Source: Viscum album (lineage: Eukaryota > Streptophyta > Magnoliopsida > Santalales > Viscaceae). From it: a DNA stretch of 64,000 bases. Made by a program: the position numbers and the translations under genes. Of the stretch, positions 36,841-51,290 are shown piece after piece. Numbering within the stretch: position 1 is the stretch's first letter; each line of letters begins with the position of its first letter. The stretch spans positions 392,721,962 to 392,785,961 of the forward strand of contig OY728133.1 of assembly GCA_963277665.1 (NCBI GenBank), written 5' to 3'. The notes under the pieces are model-generated. The model worked only from the letters and a program-made list of their open reading frames with translations, was not told the origin of the DNA and did no database searches.

Positions 36841-39800
36841 ATCTCTGATAAATGAATTGGTTTTGGAATATAAAAATAAAAATAATAACAAAATTATTTT
36901 ATAAAATTAATTTAATTTTATATTATAATTAAATTAATTTATTAATTTAATTTTAGAAAAAAATTAATTAATTATGGTACCAAACATAAATAAATTATTT
37001 GAATTAAAATAATTAAAATAATTTATTTAATTTCCATTGAACTTGAATGTATCACATTTAATTTTTATTGTTCTTTAATTTTCCTTGTAGACTGGTCTCA
37101 AGCATTGACCGACCTTAATTTTTTTAATTTATTTAATTATTTAATTATTTAAACTTCATGTGATACATGTAATTATTTAATAAAATTGATGGTTTATGCA
37201 TAGTATTTACTCATCATAATATGTATAAGGGTCTGTGTTTCCATTAATTTTTATTCTGTAAGTTTTTATTATGCACTCTCGATATCTCCTCTCCCACGTG
37301 TGAGTATTTTTATATTATAATGAAGACAAGTGATTGTTTTTTAAAAATTTCACCACATATATATGAGGTGTCATTCTAAGAAATATTTTTTTTATTGGAT
37401 TGGGGTGAGAACTATGATAAAAATAAAGACCCAGTTCAAGTATTGTACCCCTAGTTTATAGTTGATTCATTGATTTTAAGTGTATCAACCAATAAAAAGT
37501 ACTCAAGATCGGTTAGGTAGTTTACTTAATTTATTCATTTTTTATTATTTTTATGAATATTAAATATTACACAATCACATAAAAAAATAAAAAAATTATT
37601 GATTAAATCAATCTAAGATGAGATGAATTTTTTATATTTATTGCATCATAAGTTGTGAGTGTCATCACATAGTAATTTCATATCACATAAAAAATGAATT
37701 CATTTTTCAAGATACAATGAAAACCCATAAAAGTAATATTAATTCAAATTTCTTCTGAAATTTTAATTTGAACAAAAAAATGGTTGCACATGGTTCTTAT
37801 CAACCCTAGTTAAGGGTGTCTCATAATACAATGTAGTTCTTATGGGAGTAATAGGTCAACATAACCTAACATGGTAGTAAATAAATAGTCATATAAATAT
37901 TGTTGTAGATTTAGATTATGTTAATTTAATAAAACATATTTATTATTTTATAAGTTGGGATTTAACTCAAATGATCATGAAATCTTGAGTTAATACAGCT
38001 GTCTAGTCTGACACCTACCTTGAAACTCTTCGAGTTGTGATGTAGTAATATATTGGACTATGAGGAGAGGTTTTGGGGATCCATTCCACTAAAATAATCT
38101 AGTTACTATGTATTTTTAATATATTAATGAGGGATACTAAGTTTTAAGAAAATAGTCGGTGTAATTTAATTATTTAATTAATGAGAAATGTCTAACCTAT
38201 AATCAAGACTAAAAGTAATTATCTGCTTAAAAAATAATTTTGTAGAATAATGGAAAGTAATACCATACATACAGTATGATTATTATTGGAAAAAGAAAAT
38301 GTAAAAACAAGAATTATTTTTTTAAATTAGTACTACCACTTTCTAAAAGTACTATGATATAAGAAATTCTAAGCGCTATAGTCACTACTACTAATTAAGT
38401 TACCTCCAAAAGCAAGGGTGTGAAAGTTTCTTAAAGGAGACTCATGTATAAAACATTTAATGTTTAAATCATAATTCTATCACAAATTTATAATGAATTG
38501 AGGATAAATTGTCAAGATATTAATGGTTCTAAATTTGTATAATCTCTGATAATTCTGTGAGGAGACAATGAAATAATATTTTAATGGAGTGATTATTGCC
38601 TGGATACATACAAATTTAAAGATGGAACAATTTCATTAAATACATCCAATTATTAAATTTATATCACAACCATTCTATAGTTCATTTTAATATCACAAAA
38701 TTAACAGTATGAACAAAATTCTTAATTACCTTTTGGTTACAGTTTTCCATGAAAATAAGAACCTGAAAAAAGGTTATTCTTTAGTTTTTATGGTGAAAAG
38801 GTGAAACATATGGTGAAAAGTCTGATGTATAGTCTGACTCCAAAGGAACCTTGGAAACTTACTTAAAAAAAGAGGAAAGGAATTATATATGATGTTATTT
38901 TATTTGCATGTCATGAGATAAGAATATGGATAATAAATTAAATCAACTAAAATTTAATAAACACGTAATCGTTTCTTCTTCATGTATAATCATCATTGTA
39001 CGTAATATTTCTATCATATTTATTAGGTATTAATACAATCATACTTTCACATATGTGTATTTAAATATAGTAACAAATTAAGAACAGAACCATTACAATA
39101 AGTAATTTTAATTCACCAAGTGGTTAAAAAATTTTGATTTTTAATTCATCGATGAGAAGTACACAACTTGTAGCTTCCAAGTCTAATGATTCTTGCCGAA
39201 TTATTTATAATTATTACCAAAACATTTATATAATGTTTCTAATGGACATAAGGGGAAATTATTCCTATTTTGGAATTAATATTTTTTATGGTGTCTCATG
39301 ATCAACCAAAATTTCAGTGATACATCATTTATGGTAAACACATGATCAATATAAAATATACGAATATCATACCTTGTTTTCAAAAGACAAATCATAATGA
39401 AGAAAAACTAAGTAGTTTTCAAGTATATACCTATTATGGTTTTAGACTCTTTGTAGTTAAATACCTTAGGTATTATTAATACTTATAATTTTTTATTTTT
39501 GGAAAAATAAATATTTGGAGATAAAGGAAATCCACAAAGACTTTCGAATTTGGTCAGTTAGAGAGTGTGAACTATTCCTACGAAGATCTAGAGGTAAATT
39601 TATATAATTTATTATATTCCTTCAATATTTTTAGGGATTATAAAGGTGAATTATGGTATATTATTAGTTTATATATATAAGATACATTGGTCTCATGTTC
39701 CAAATAAAATCTTTATTAAGCATCCATTGATCATTATAAAGTAAAGTGAAGTAATTCCTAAATGTGAATTTCCCTTTACACATTAGAGCCAAAATGTTAC

Positions 39801-40399
39801 TAAGGAATATTGATGATGAGTCTTACATGACAAACATTGATCAATAAAATGTACCATATATTAATTCCAAAAAACATTTTTCCTTATATATATTAATGTC
39901 GTGATGTAAGTAAAAGTAGAATCAACGTTAAGATATATATCCATTTTAAAAACATCCATTACTTTTCAAAACATGCATTAAAATAGTGATGTTATCCCAT
40001 TACAATATTCCAAGTATAATAAAAAAGTGATATCATATGATTTATTATATTATATAAATCCATCGTGTCATAATAACATGTGTTTATATGAAAAGTGTTT
40101 GTTATGGAAATAAACAAACTTGCATCAAATAATACACATTGTGAATCTAAAGTAATTATCCTTAAATTTTAGAAGGATATTATAGAAGGCCCACAGATAT
40201 ATAAGTTATAGTAAAGTAATATAATATATTTATATAAAATTTCAAACATCTCTCTTTGAGATATTGGGGGAAATATTGACTTGGATTTAGTCAATTTTCT
40301 AGATGCACAAATAGTTTTCATAGTATAACATCTATGAACCTGTGCTCCCAAATCTAGTTCTAAAATTATAAACATTACATTTCTAGATTTAAAACCAAT
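36841..40399. other. AT-rich DNA with nothing recognised
   Basis: It is non-coding in appearance on both strands. The last few hundred bases may extend the family X copy C similarity. The 96-codon minus frame at 40169-40459 has no recognisable domain. Confidence 0.35.
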
Positions 40400-43300
40400 A
40401 AATGTGACCCAATTTTTTCCATCCAAACTATAAAACATAAAAATTAGATATTTCATCACTTATATTCTTAAATACCATATACGTTTAGAGTTTTATTGAA
40501 TTAGGACAAAATCTTACATAAAAACACTCATGAATTTAAGAGAGTATCCCCTCTATACCCATATTTTCAAATTGAATATTATGTCATCATCATTATCCAT
40601 ATGATACCCTTATATACATAATTCATTTAACATTATTATTGATAACCTGGGGAAAAGGAAACAAAATAAGGGTGATCTCAAATGATTACTAAGCGTAAAC
40701 ATAAGAATTAAAAATTGAATGTCATTAGTGAGAAGCATAAGGGTATGATGACATAACTAAAGTTCATGACCATAAAATAATACAAATAATACCAAAAAAC
40801 CTAGATAAATAAACATGTGGCGTGGATTAAAGCTATAAAAAAGGAAGGATTCATGATAATCAATAATAATGATCCATGTGATGTAAATATTGATCAAATG
40901 AAACATTTCAACCCCATAGAAAAAATAAAGAAAAAATATTGGTATCACGGAACATCCTCTTAAATCCCCATTATAGACCCATGTTAGAAATAACTAGAGA
41001 CTTGTTAATATATAGATGAAAACCACTGGTGACACCATCCTTTTTACCTCTAAATAAAATGAACATAACCCAATTCATTAGAGAACTATCTGAGTTCACC
41101 CATCATATAAGTTATATAGATCTCACTCGGTGACATATGGGTGAACCCATGGTATGAGATATAATGGGCTCATTGTTGAGAAAAAATGTGGATCAACCCT
41201 TAATATTAGTTTTTATCAGGCTCACTCGTCTATCATTAATAATCTAAAAGTCTTGTTCATGAATAAAAAATTTATATTCCTTTAATTTTCAATCATAATA
41301 ATAATAAATGTTATTTTATATATTTATTAACCCATGAAAAATAGATGGGTTCCCAGACAATATCTTTGAAACATGATTAACCCATTGAAAGGAAACAAGG
41401 TCCTTGGCAATCTCTTCGAAACAATCATAATCTGTACAGGGAAAGAATAAGGATGATATCATTTCAAAATATCCCAAGTATATCAAATATATAATTATGG
41501 GTTGTTGACATTGATGAATAGAAATAATGTTAAAATATTATTGAACACATTCCTAATTAAAATAACCATTTCAAATTTAGAAACATCAAAGGATGTCATC
41601 TTTTGTGGAAAATGATTTTCAAAGATCACTTGGAACATTTTTTAGGAAAATATCCAATCTATTTTTAAAACACTTATTTAAAATCTAAAACCTAATAAAA
41701 AAATATAGAGACCATTTTAAATAAAAATATTTTTTGAAAATATAAAAATAAATTTTTAAAACAGTGAGTAGTCAAGATTGTGGATAATTCTTTTCGTGTG
41801 GAGTACATTAATACAATGAGTTCCTTCACATTTTCACTAAAAGATAAAAAGTGGATCATTCAGAAAATTATTGGAAGATTCATTTCAAAAAAAATAAAAA
41901 TACAATTATGGGTAAAAATTAATTTAAATAATTATAGTAAATAATTTTAGATTTTTTTGGAAAACTTTTATTTGGAAGAAAAATGAATTTTGATTGAAGA
42001 GATAAATGAAGTTAGATTTTCTTAAAAACATTTTATCAACCATTTTAAGTACCAAAGATAGTAAAATGGTAATATTACTTAAATATTTCATGAATAACTA
42101 GAAGAAAATAACAAATATATGGTTCAAAAAATAATATCATATTATTTCCTCTTGAAGAACCTTCAATATAACTAATCCTAAAACGAATGGAGATTTTATC
42201 ATAAAGCCTTTATTACATTGATAATTCCTCAATTATAAGCATCATAAAAGAATAAAATAATTTGAATTTTATATATCATTAACATAAGTAGATTCATGAC
42301 ATAAAATATCAATGGATAATTAGATACGCCTCATAAAGTAATACAGGTGTATGGCATAACATATGTCTCAAAGAAGACAATTTGAGAAGAGTAACACTTG
42401 CAATTATCATAACATTAAAGTGATAATTAATCAATGAATTCATTTTGTGTATAAAATATAAATCCAAAAAACAAGAATAAATAAACCATAAGATAATCAA
42501 AATTTATTATACACATAATCTTAAATTTTAAAATAAAATTAAGAGTTAATATAACCCAATGAAAATAAATTTAGTTATGAAATTATTTACCACTTTGTAA
42601 CTTTAAAGTCAAACCCCTTTTGGATGAAATAATTAAAATTGGAACTTAAAATAGCCTGATGTTTGGTTTATTAATGATATTACATGTAAAAGGAGAGTAA
42701 TATACACCATATAAATGAAATTTGGTTCATAACATTAAAATATGCCTCAATGAAGGAAAATAAAGATGATGTCCATTACCTTGAGGCCAGACTTTCCATA
42801 TATGTAATTTAACTCCTATATAATAAATTTATATAAATTATTCGATTCCTTAAGAGCATTTTATATTTTTAATATCTTATAATTAAATAATTTATATAAT
42901 TTGTTATAATTACATATATAAATATTTAATTAATCAGTTAAGTCCGCTTAGTGTTTTTTGAGGATGTTTACTTCATTAATTCAAAATGTCTTTGATATGG
43001 TGATTATTTTCAAAGAGTTCATTTCTACATCATCTATATAATAATAATATTTAAATAATTATCATTTTTATACATCATTTGTACTATTAAAAAAAATAAT
43101 GAAATATGTTAATGGAAAATGAACTATTTTACAATCACAGAGACAGTAGGTTGTACATACACATGAGTAACAATTCCATTTTTCAATGATAATTATTGTA
43201 AAAAAGTAAGTATTATTTTTCCTTTAAAAAATTATAATCATATCATAAATATAGTATTATTTTTATAAATATACTTCTATAAATCATTTATGGGATTTTA

Positions 43301-46224
43301 TGATGATAAAATAATCACATCGCTTCGTGGTGGTGGTTGTCCACAAATACGCACGAATGGCGTTATAATTTTTCAATGAGTTGAATGGTAATAAATAAAA
43401 TGATACGTCATATTTTAATAATGATAAATATTTCATTAATATTAAAATTATTTCATACATATCACATATATTCATAAAAACTTATCTTTTTTAACTTCTA
43501 TTAAAATTGTTAGTGAAAATGTATCTCATCGATTCACAGGGATATAGTCTGTCGTACACACGAGCGACAATAAGGTATCCCCCAAAAAATGGAATGGAAG
43601 AAGTTATATGTGATATAATAATTTAAAATGTAAAATTATGTTAAAAATATCATATATATACTTTAAACTCGTAATTATAAACAATCTTTAGAGGTGATGA
43701 AGGAAAATGAATTACATGGTTCTGCGGGACGACAGTCCATCGTACAAACAAACAATGGTTTCATTTCCCATTTTTTAGAAGAGGAGGTGGATTTGGATTT
43801 TCCATTAAAAAATTAAAATATCATTATATGGAATATAATATTGTTATTATATTTTAATTATTAATATATGAATGAGTGTGGTTAGATAAGAAGTAAAAAA
43901 TAAAGAGCTCAGTGAAGACAATTAACATCAATTGGAATAATTCCCTTTGGATCTCTTATTAAGGATACTAGGGTTAGTATTTTGGGATGAAAATCATCTC
44001 TATAACATGTATAATAATGTTTCATATATATTTTTTTAGGTTTTGGGAATGAAAAATTGCTTAGCAGGTGTGAATAAGTTAGGAGAGGAGGTGGACTTTT
44101 ATAATTGATGAGGATTGACTTTTTTGTAAATACCCAAAACTATTTAATAATGGTAAGTCACTCTCATACCATGTGCCTGAAAAATTTATAATTAAATTAT
44201 TGGTGGGATGATATGGTTTAGTCACACCTCCACTATAAAAAACATTTTTTAAACATTTTTTTACTTAACTTCTAAGATTCCTTAGTTTTACCATTTTAGT
44301 TTTCACTATAATAAATAACATTTTAATCTAGGTAATTTATCATTTAAGAATAAAAATAAAATTTGAATCATTAGATAAATTGTAACCACTAGTTTTAAGT
44401 ATAAAATCCTTTTTATAAAATAAAAACCCTATCTTTTTATAAAAACAATTTTAACACAAGCACATGAAATGCACAAAACCTCATTTTACCCTTTATCGTG
44501 GTAACAAAGTTTTAACATATTTAAGGGTCAATATAATTTTTATAAAAGGAAAATTAGTCCATAAATATAATATGGTTTTTATTTTTAAACATATACCAAT
44601 ACATTAGTATAGGATACGAGTTTTAGGAATTTTACATTATTTAAAAAAATATTATTTATTAAAAAAACAACATTAATGTTAATTTTGACCCTATTTATTT
44701 AATTTGACTTTCAAAACATCAAAAAAAAGTTTAATTTGATATATTATTTTAAATAATTTCTATCATGTTATATTTATCTAAAAAATTATGGATTGCAATA
44801 ATTCATTTATTTTATATTACTTTTAACATTTTTAGTATAATTTATTTTATTTTTCTATTAATTAAATAATAAATGTTTTGGAATTTCTAAATCATTTAAT
44901 GTAAGTATATAATTATTAAAAATAAAAAACAAGTTAAACTTAAAAATTTAATTTCATTATTCTAAAAATTGATATAAATATTGGTTCACATATTTCTTTT
45001 CTTCCTATGAGAACACATAACTGAAATTTAAAATCAAAAGTCTAACATGTTTTCTTTTTCTTTTCATAAATTATTATGTGGGTTTCTTACAAGGAAAAGG
45101 GTCCCAAAATAACATAAAAATAGCTCCTAAGGTAATAATGGTTTAAATATGGTTATAAAATATAATTAATACAAGTAGTTTGGGTAATTTTAACCCTTAT
45201 CATTTTAGTTTAACCCCCGGTAAAACTATTTTAACCTTAACAATGGTAAATGATTTTTACTATTTTCACAATTCATTATGACAAAAATTAAGTTGAACTT
45301 GTTAGATAATATAAATTATTATGATTCTAAATATTAAATCCATTTTTTAAAATTCAATTCATATAATTTGAATAATTTAATTTCAAATTAAACCCACAGA
45401 CGTGATGAAAAAGAAGGTTTCCAAAAAACCTATTTTTCAAGAAAATGATGATTTTATATTAACTATATGACTAGTATCCATAATTATATAAATTTAAATT
45501 AATATTTATAGATATATAATATATGAATTTCATTTAAAAAATTCTTCATTATGGGTTTTTATAATTAATTAAAATGGAGAAACATTATGAACTTTAAAAT
45601 AGTTTTCTGAAAAAATGTGTTTTTAAACCCAAAATAAACTTCTACTAAAATAAATTATAAAGAAAATTTAAAGGAAATTATTTAGATTAAATATAAATAA
45701 ATAATAATATTTTACTTTAATTCAAATTTAAATCATAATGAGACTTTTAAATTATCGAATTTATTTAAAGGAAATGAATGTCTTCCAAAAATTAGTATTT
45801 TCAATATTCACTAAAAATCAATACTTTATAAAAAAACTCCAAAATTTCACCCTATGTTAATTTTTTATGCTGATTTAAAAAATAGAGTTACTTTTATCAA
45901 ATAAATTTTCTAAAATCTCTACAAATTAATTATAATATTTTCTCACAAAAAACAATAAAAATATTTTTGGAAGAAAACATATTTTGATAACTAAAATTAC
46001 TTTAAAAAAATTCATTTATTATTTATTAATAATTTATCAATAAATTAATATTTAGTTTTAAATTTATATATATTTTTTATAACGTAGTTAATTATATTCA
46101 TACCCTCTAATTTAACAAATATTTCATAACGTTTATATAATTCAGAGGTCATTTAATTTCATTGTTACGTGTCAAATATGCTATCAGACATAATTTTCCT
46201 CTTTAAAATTATTATGGTGTTATA
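40400..46224 (-). repeat. Family X copy C, a 3' LTR in inverted orientation
   Basis: It is the reverse complement of the family X unit and ends at ...GGTGTTATA (46224), the mirror of TGTAACACC. Landmarks are four 190-bp repeat units, the 'ggtgatctcaaatg' block near 40672, and 'tcactcggtgacatatggg'-like repeats near 41120. It is longer than copies A and B, partly because of the extra repeat unit. A polypurine tract directly beyond 46224 identifies it as a 3' LTR. Confidence 0.55.
43130..43770 (-). repeat. About 190-bp direct repeats inside family X copy C
   Basis: Four units are marked by 'gtagtctgtcgtacacacga'-like sequence near 43151, 43338, 43547 and 43734. Confidence 0.7.
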
Positions 46225-46236
46225 TCCTCCCCCACA
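46225..46236 (-). other. Polypurine tract of the copy C element
   Basis: On the minus strand TGTGGGGGAGGA directly abuts the LTR terminus TATAACACC. In a very AT-rich context this G-rich tract is conspicuous and supports the reading of family X as an LTR. Confidence 0.7.
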
Positions 46237-47435
46237 TCAATAAATTTCATGCTATAAATTTTAATATGATCTCAATAATTAATGATTATAATTTTTAAAA
46301 GAAAATACTGAAAACTGACATCGTATAAATGGTTAATAACCCTTCTACTTGAAAAGAGAGATAAAGGAAAGTACGAGGGTCATTTGGAACACCACATAAC
46401 TATTTTTTCAAGTATACAAACATTAGTTGGAAGTGAATATATATACATTGAAAAAACATAATTCCCAAATAATGATGGAGAGTGAGAGATATCACTGACT
46501 ATAAGGAATTGAATGATTATGAGAAAGTTAACAACCATAAAACAATAAACGAAAGGGGTGTGAAAAAGACCATCATTCCACTAAAAATAAACTTAATTTG
46601 ATAATATTTTCATTTTAATGAACATTTTCCTAGATTTGATAAACTAATTACCATATTGAATAATAAAATAAGGAAATACACTTACTTAATATGTTGAATT
46701 TCATCCTTCAATCAATTTCCACCACAATATCATATTTTGGTCAAAAAATGAGTATTAATGATGAATTTTTTATGCATAAATCAGTAAACTAAACTTATAA
46801 CATATCACATAACCATAGAAGGTAAAATAAAACTATTAAAAATGTCTTCAGACATTGAAAAAACAAAAAAATGGTTAGCATTGGGTAAGATAATATCCAA
46901 AATGAATAAACCTTTGTATGAAGAAATAATACATTAATCTATAAAATTAAACATTAATACCATAAGTCCAAACAAAATAATTCCATAAATAAATAAACCT
47001 ATATCCCAAATAACATCAATAAACTCAACATTAAATAGTTTTTAACCTCATAGATTATCTCATACCTTTTATATTATATGCCAAAAAATATAGTGATCTT
47101 TTTCTGAAATTTCAATAATCACTTTTTCACCAAATCACTTTTCAATAACATATATGATAAAACGTATGTTCCCATAATTAACTTGATTTCCAAGATCATA
47201 TAAACCATTAAGGTAATCAATTTTTTAAAGAATTTGGTCGCAAAATGAAAATCTATAATTCAAGTTAAACCAAATATTTACATATACTTAAACCAAATAA
47301 AATCCCTCCTAAAATAACATTAATCCATTTATGAACTCATTACTTAAAACCTCAAAATGTGTGTATTGGGCCTTGAACTTTTTATCAACCTTAATCTACT
47401 ACAATCATGAATTTATCTATATCTATTAATAAAAA
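46237..47435 (-). other. Internal remnant next to family X copy C
   Basis: It lies inside the copy C polypurine tract and is cut off by the gypsy LTR at 47436. No coding motif is visible. Confidence 0.35.
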
Positions 47436-49762
47436 TGTCATGACCCATCCCAAAGGGGTTCGTGTCATGACTCCCCAAGTCTTCCTCCAATAGGCCATGG
47501 GCTGGTGACTAGCACCGAGTACGCATATCACTAATGTTGGATAAATTTCCTGTGTACTTGTAATAATGCACACAATACTGAAAGTAAAACCCTAATTAAA
47601 CCATTCATGAGAACCTCTAAGGATAACACAAAAAAAGTGCAATAGAAAAAGTAAAGTACAATAGGGTGACCTGGGCCAAAATACAAGCCCACAAAAAAGG
47701 AAGAGTCTGTAATGAAAATATTTGAAGCTCATCTGCAGAAAATCCTACCTGAATGTTAGGTGAAGGGAATCAACCTAAATCCATAGGATTTCACTGCATC
47801 TATTTGATCTCCCTGGGAACTACCTGGTCCAAGACCACCTAGGTCTCTTTCAAAACGTCGGTCATCTGTATAAGAAACGACATGTGCAGGCAAAGCCAAT
47901 GTAGGGGTGAGTAAAAAAATATTCATTAGGATGACCTGAAACCAAAAGGAAATAATGTAAGAAATATATTTATCTCATACAGGTATAAGTATAAATCATG
48001 AAAATAAATATTACCAGATGTAATCGCAGAACCCTCAGTGTAAATGAAGCACTTAGTACCAATTAGACTCTCAGCCTCAAGGAGTCACTTAGCCACGATG
48101 AGTCACTTATAACTGATGCTTCACTTAGACCTGATGAGTCACTTACCCCTAGAGATACTTAGTCTTAAAGTCACTTATACATCAAGTCACATAGTCTCGT
48201 CGTCACAGCTAGCCATGGGATTCTGCTCGTAGTGCACTTGTTTCGGGGGAACCTAATCCTCATGTCAAAGTTCATATGTTGACATCTATGAAGACCCACT
48301 TAGAGTATATCAAAAGTACTGCCTCATCGTGAGGGTCTCAACACCGCAAACAGATCATCAAATAGACACACAGTTTGAAATTTATGGGTAGTTTAGTGAA
48401 AAGGGGCTGGTAGGGTCCAGGTCTGATCCGACCCGGTCGGATCGACCCGACCCGACCCGACCTGAACCAGCTAGGCCCGATCTACTGTGTCGGCCCACCT
48501 ACCCAACCTGGCCAGTTGAAGTGGGTTTATTCACACCATATAGGGCATGACAGGAGCCACATACCTATCTGGTCAGGCGGGGTGGCCACTGAGTTTGACG
48601 CGACAGTCCGCTGCGATCCAGCTAGACCGCACCCCCCCTTTCCGCATCTTTCAAAGACCACCGTCGGCCACCTACTGAAGCCCACTTTAGGGTGCCTACG
48701 GGCAGCCCCTTTCCACTTCCCCATAGTAGTATCTATGGGGATCTCTACCTCCAGCCATCGAGTCGGCGACTACTGCTGCCGGAATGCCACACTATCATGT
48801 GCCGCTAGAATCCCTCCTTTTAGGGGTCACCGACATCACCATGGTGGCAAATTTTCCAAACTGTGATCACCCTCACAATCCATGGGTCTCCATATCCACT
48901 TATATGTGCTCAAAAGTATCTCACCGTCGATCTGGGGGTCCATCCATGAGAAGAACTATGTGACCAATAGAAAAGGTGTAACTAAGGTATAACCCCCTTT
49001 AATTCTACAACAATAGTACCCATCCTGCATGAATGATTGATCCAAAGATCATCATTTTAGTGGGTGGATCTTAATTCATTATTGAAAGAAATAACGGGGA
49101 AAAATGATCACATGGAATTAAAACCCCTACATGGGACTGGATCATCAACTATCATGGATTTGTTGTTGATGATCCATTTAATAGAAATCTAGTTTTGTAC
49201 CTCCACTGTTATTGGTGATTCTTCATTCGTCCCCGCTCGTAGTCTTCCAATGTTATTTCTCTAGTGGTTGTAGGGAATTCTCTAGGATCATCTTCAGATC
49301 ATGCATCTCTGTCAATTTATTAATTGAATAAACACATTTTAGTGTTTCGGTTTCACCGAGATACAACGTTTCCGTGCTACTTGATTTATAAAGGATAATG
49401 GCTTCTTGGTTGTTTTTTCACAACTCCACTACGATAAGATTCAAGAAGAAATAAAATACACCTCTTTAAGTTTATTTTTTTTCTTAAAAAAATCCAAAAA
49501 ATTAACATTTTCCATCGACCTGTGTCAGCTGAGGTTAAGCCTCGCCTAAGGTAAATTCATCGTTCCAGATGTAATGGTATCCTCAGATATTTGATTCAGG
49601 CACCATTTTGGAAGTTACTAAAACCGTTAATGTGTGCTTAAAAAAAGTTCAAACATTTTTTTCTGGTACCCCAGGCCTTAGAATCACGTGTCGTCTTAGC
49701 ACTTGGTTTAGAAATAAAACATATAATTAAAAAATATTACTTCGAAATTCTGGGACATTACA
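47436..49762 (-). repeat. 3' LTR of the gypsy element
   Basis: On the plus strand it runs from TGTCATGACCC to GGGACATTACA, so in element orientation it starts TGTAATGTCCC as many plant chromovirus LTRs do. It is collinear with 54212-56757, sharing 'gactccccaag', 'aatacaagcccac', 'ccatggtgg' and 'catggattygttgttgatg'. The left LTR is about 220 bp shorter. The reading frames at 48516-48866 and 48527-48724 are not genes. Confidence 0.85.
48424..48466. repeat. CCGAC-type short repeats in the gypsy LTR
   Basis: The run contains repeated 'gacccgacc' units (about seven GACC-type pentamers). The corresponding part of the right LTR near 55235-55290 is diverged and lacks the clean run. Confidence 0.7.
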
Positions 49763-49773
49763 TTCTCCCCACC
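49763..49773 (-). other. Polypurine tract of the gypsy element
   Basis: GGTGGGGAGAA on the minus strand lies directly before the 3' LTR start. The equivalent position at the outer copy (56758) is degenerate. Confidence 0.8.
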
Positions 49774-49799
49774 TTAGGGCTTTACATCCCCAAAATCCA

Positions 49800-51290
49800 A
49801 AATAAGGTCTAAATAAAAAAATGAGGATATCGAGTAAGAAATTAAGCATCCCACTCCCTTGTGACATCCTAGATATTCTTACTCTACCACCGAATAGGAA
49901 CCAGAGTAATCGACCATCTATAAAATACCATCTCATGTCAATCCTCTATCTCGACTGGGAACTCTGCAAATGTCACCCATCGTCAATTTCATGCTCGCCC
50001 CAGTCGATGTCGTGCATTACATCATGCACGTACCTCCTCAGCTGAGACATGTGAAAGACATAATGCACTCGATTCATCTATGGGGGTAGATCTAAGTGGT
50101 ACGCCACCCTACCAACTCTACTTAGAATCTGAAAAGGGACGACGAATCTCATAGACAACTTGGTGCCCCTGCCAAATCTCTGTAATCCCCATATAGGTGA
50201 GACCTAAAGAAACATGTGGTCTCCCTCCTTGAACTACAAGGGAAACATTCATTTATCAGTATATGATTTAGGCCTACTCTATGTAGTCCTCATCCACTCC
50301 TGGATGACCTTCACCTTCTCAGTGGTAGCCCATACTAACTCTGTACCCATGAGTGACGACTCCCCTAGGTTTTTCCGACATAGTGATGAGTTTCATGGTC
50401 ACCCATACAAGGACTCGAATGGTTCCATACCAATGGTGGAGTGGTATCTGTTTTTTTATGAAAACTCCACCATATGTAGGTTATCCTCCCAAATGTGACC
50501 AAATTCCATGATACAAGCACGTAGCATTTCCTCTATAAACTGGATGGTCCTCTCTGTCTGGACATCAATTTAGGAATGAAATGCCATGCTCAAGTGAAAC
50601 ATAGTCCCAAACACGTCCTACAATCCATTCCACAGTGGGGATGTGAAGTGAGCATCCCGGTATGAAATGATCATCGAAGGCATCCTGTGAAGCCGAACAA
50701 TCTCCTGAAAGTAGAGGCATCCCAAGCCCTCTAGCGAAACCTACTCCCAGATTGGCAGTAAGTGGGATGATTGGTGAGTCAATTTATGATCACCAAGATG
50801 GTATCATGCCCCCTGGATGTTCATGAGAAACATATCACAATTCCAATCTATTTTTCATCCCGCTTTCACTCTGGCACCTCAAGAGGCTGAGCCAAGCCTG
50901 CTGGAACCTGATACTCTTCCTTCCCTGACTGATAAGTGAGGCATTGAGAAATGAACTCCTCCACTTCCTTCTTCATACATGGACATCATAACGGATGTCA
51001 GAGATCCTGTTACATCTTTTCCTCACCCGTATGTACCTCCAAATGGGATGTATGAAACTCCCTGAAAACCTCATCTCGCAACTCTGTTGGTAAAACAGTG
51101 CACCCTCGGAAAAGGATGATTTTCTCCTCACCTAACGAATATGAATAAGAGGCTTGCCCTGTGGATAAATGAGCATGTCGGGTATCACAGTCGACATCTC
51201 GAAGTTATGCCTCCCTAACTCGATGTAAGAGTGAAGGATGATAGCTATTGACTGGAGGTAAGTTGCTCCATCACCACCCATGAAGGATAT
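49800..51290 (-). pseudogene. Gypsy integrase with chromodomain remnant
   Basis: Near 51000-50780 the minus strand reads MKKEVEEFISQCLTYQ, VPAGLAQPLEVPE and RGHDTILVI, matching the plant gypsy integrase zinc-binding and core regions (M---I--FV--CL-CQ, PAGLLQPL-IPEWKW, G-D-IWVIVD). At 50165-49985 the GPY/F-type tail reads KLSMRFVVPFQIL, GRVAYHLDLPP and VHYVFHMSQLRRYVHD. About 49930-49810 a frame gives VFYRWSI...DVTREWDA and RYPHFF, which corresponds to the chromodomain core VLWRNH...EATWE and RYPHLF. Stops occur in each block. Chromodomains direct integration into heterochromatin. Confidence 0.85.

Noticed and set aside
48516..48866. 116-codon frame on the plus strand
   Set aside because: It lies inside the gypsy LTR, has no recognised domain, and is not preserved in the matching LTR at 54212-56757.
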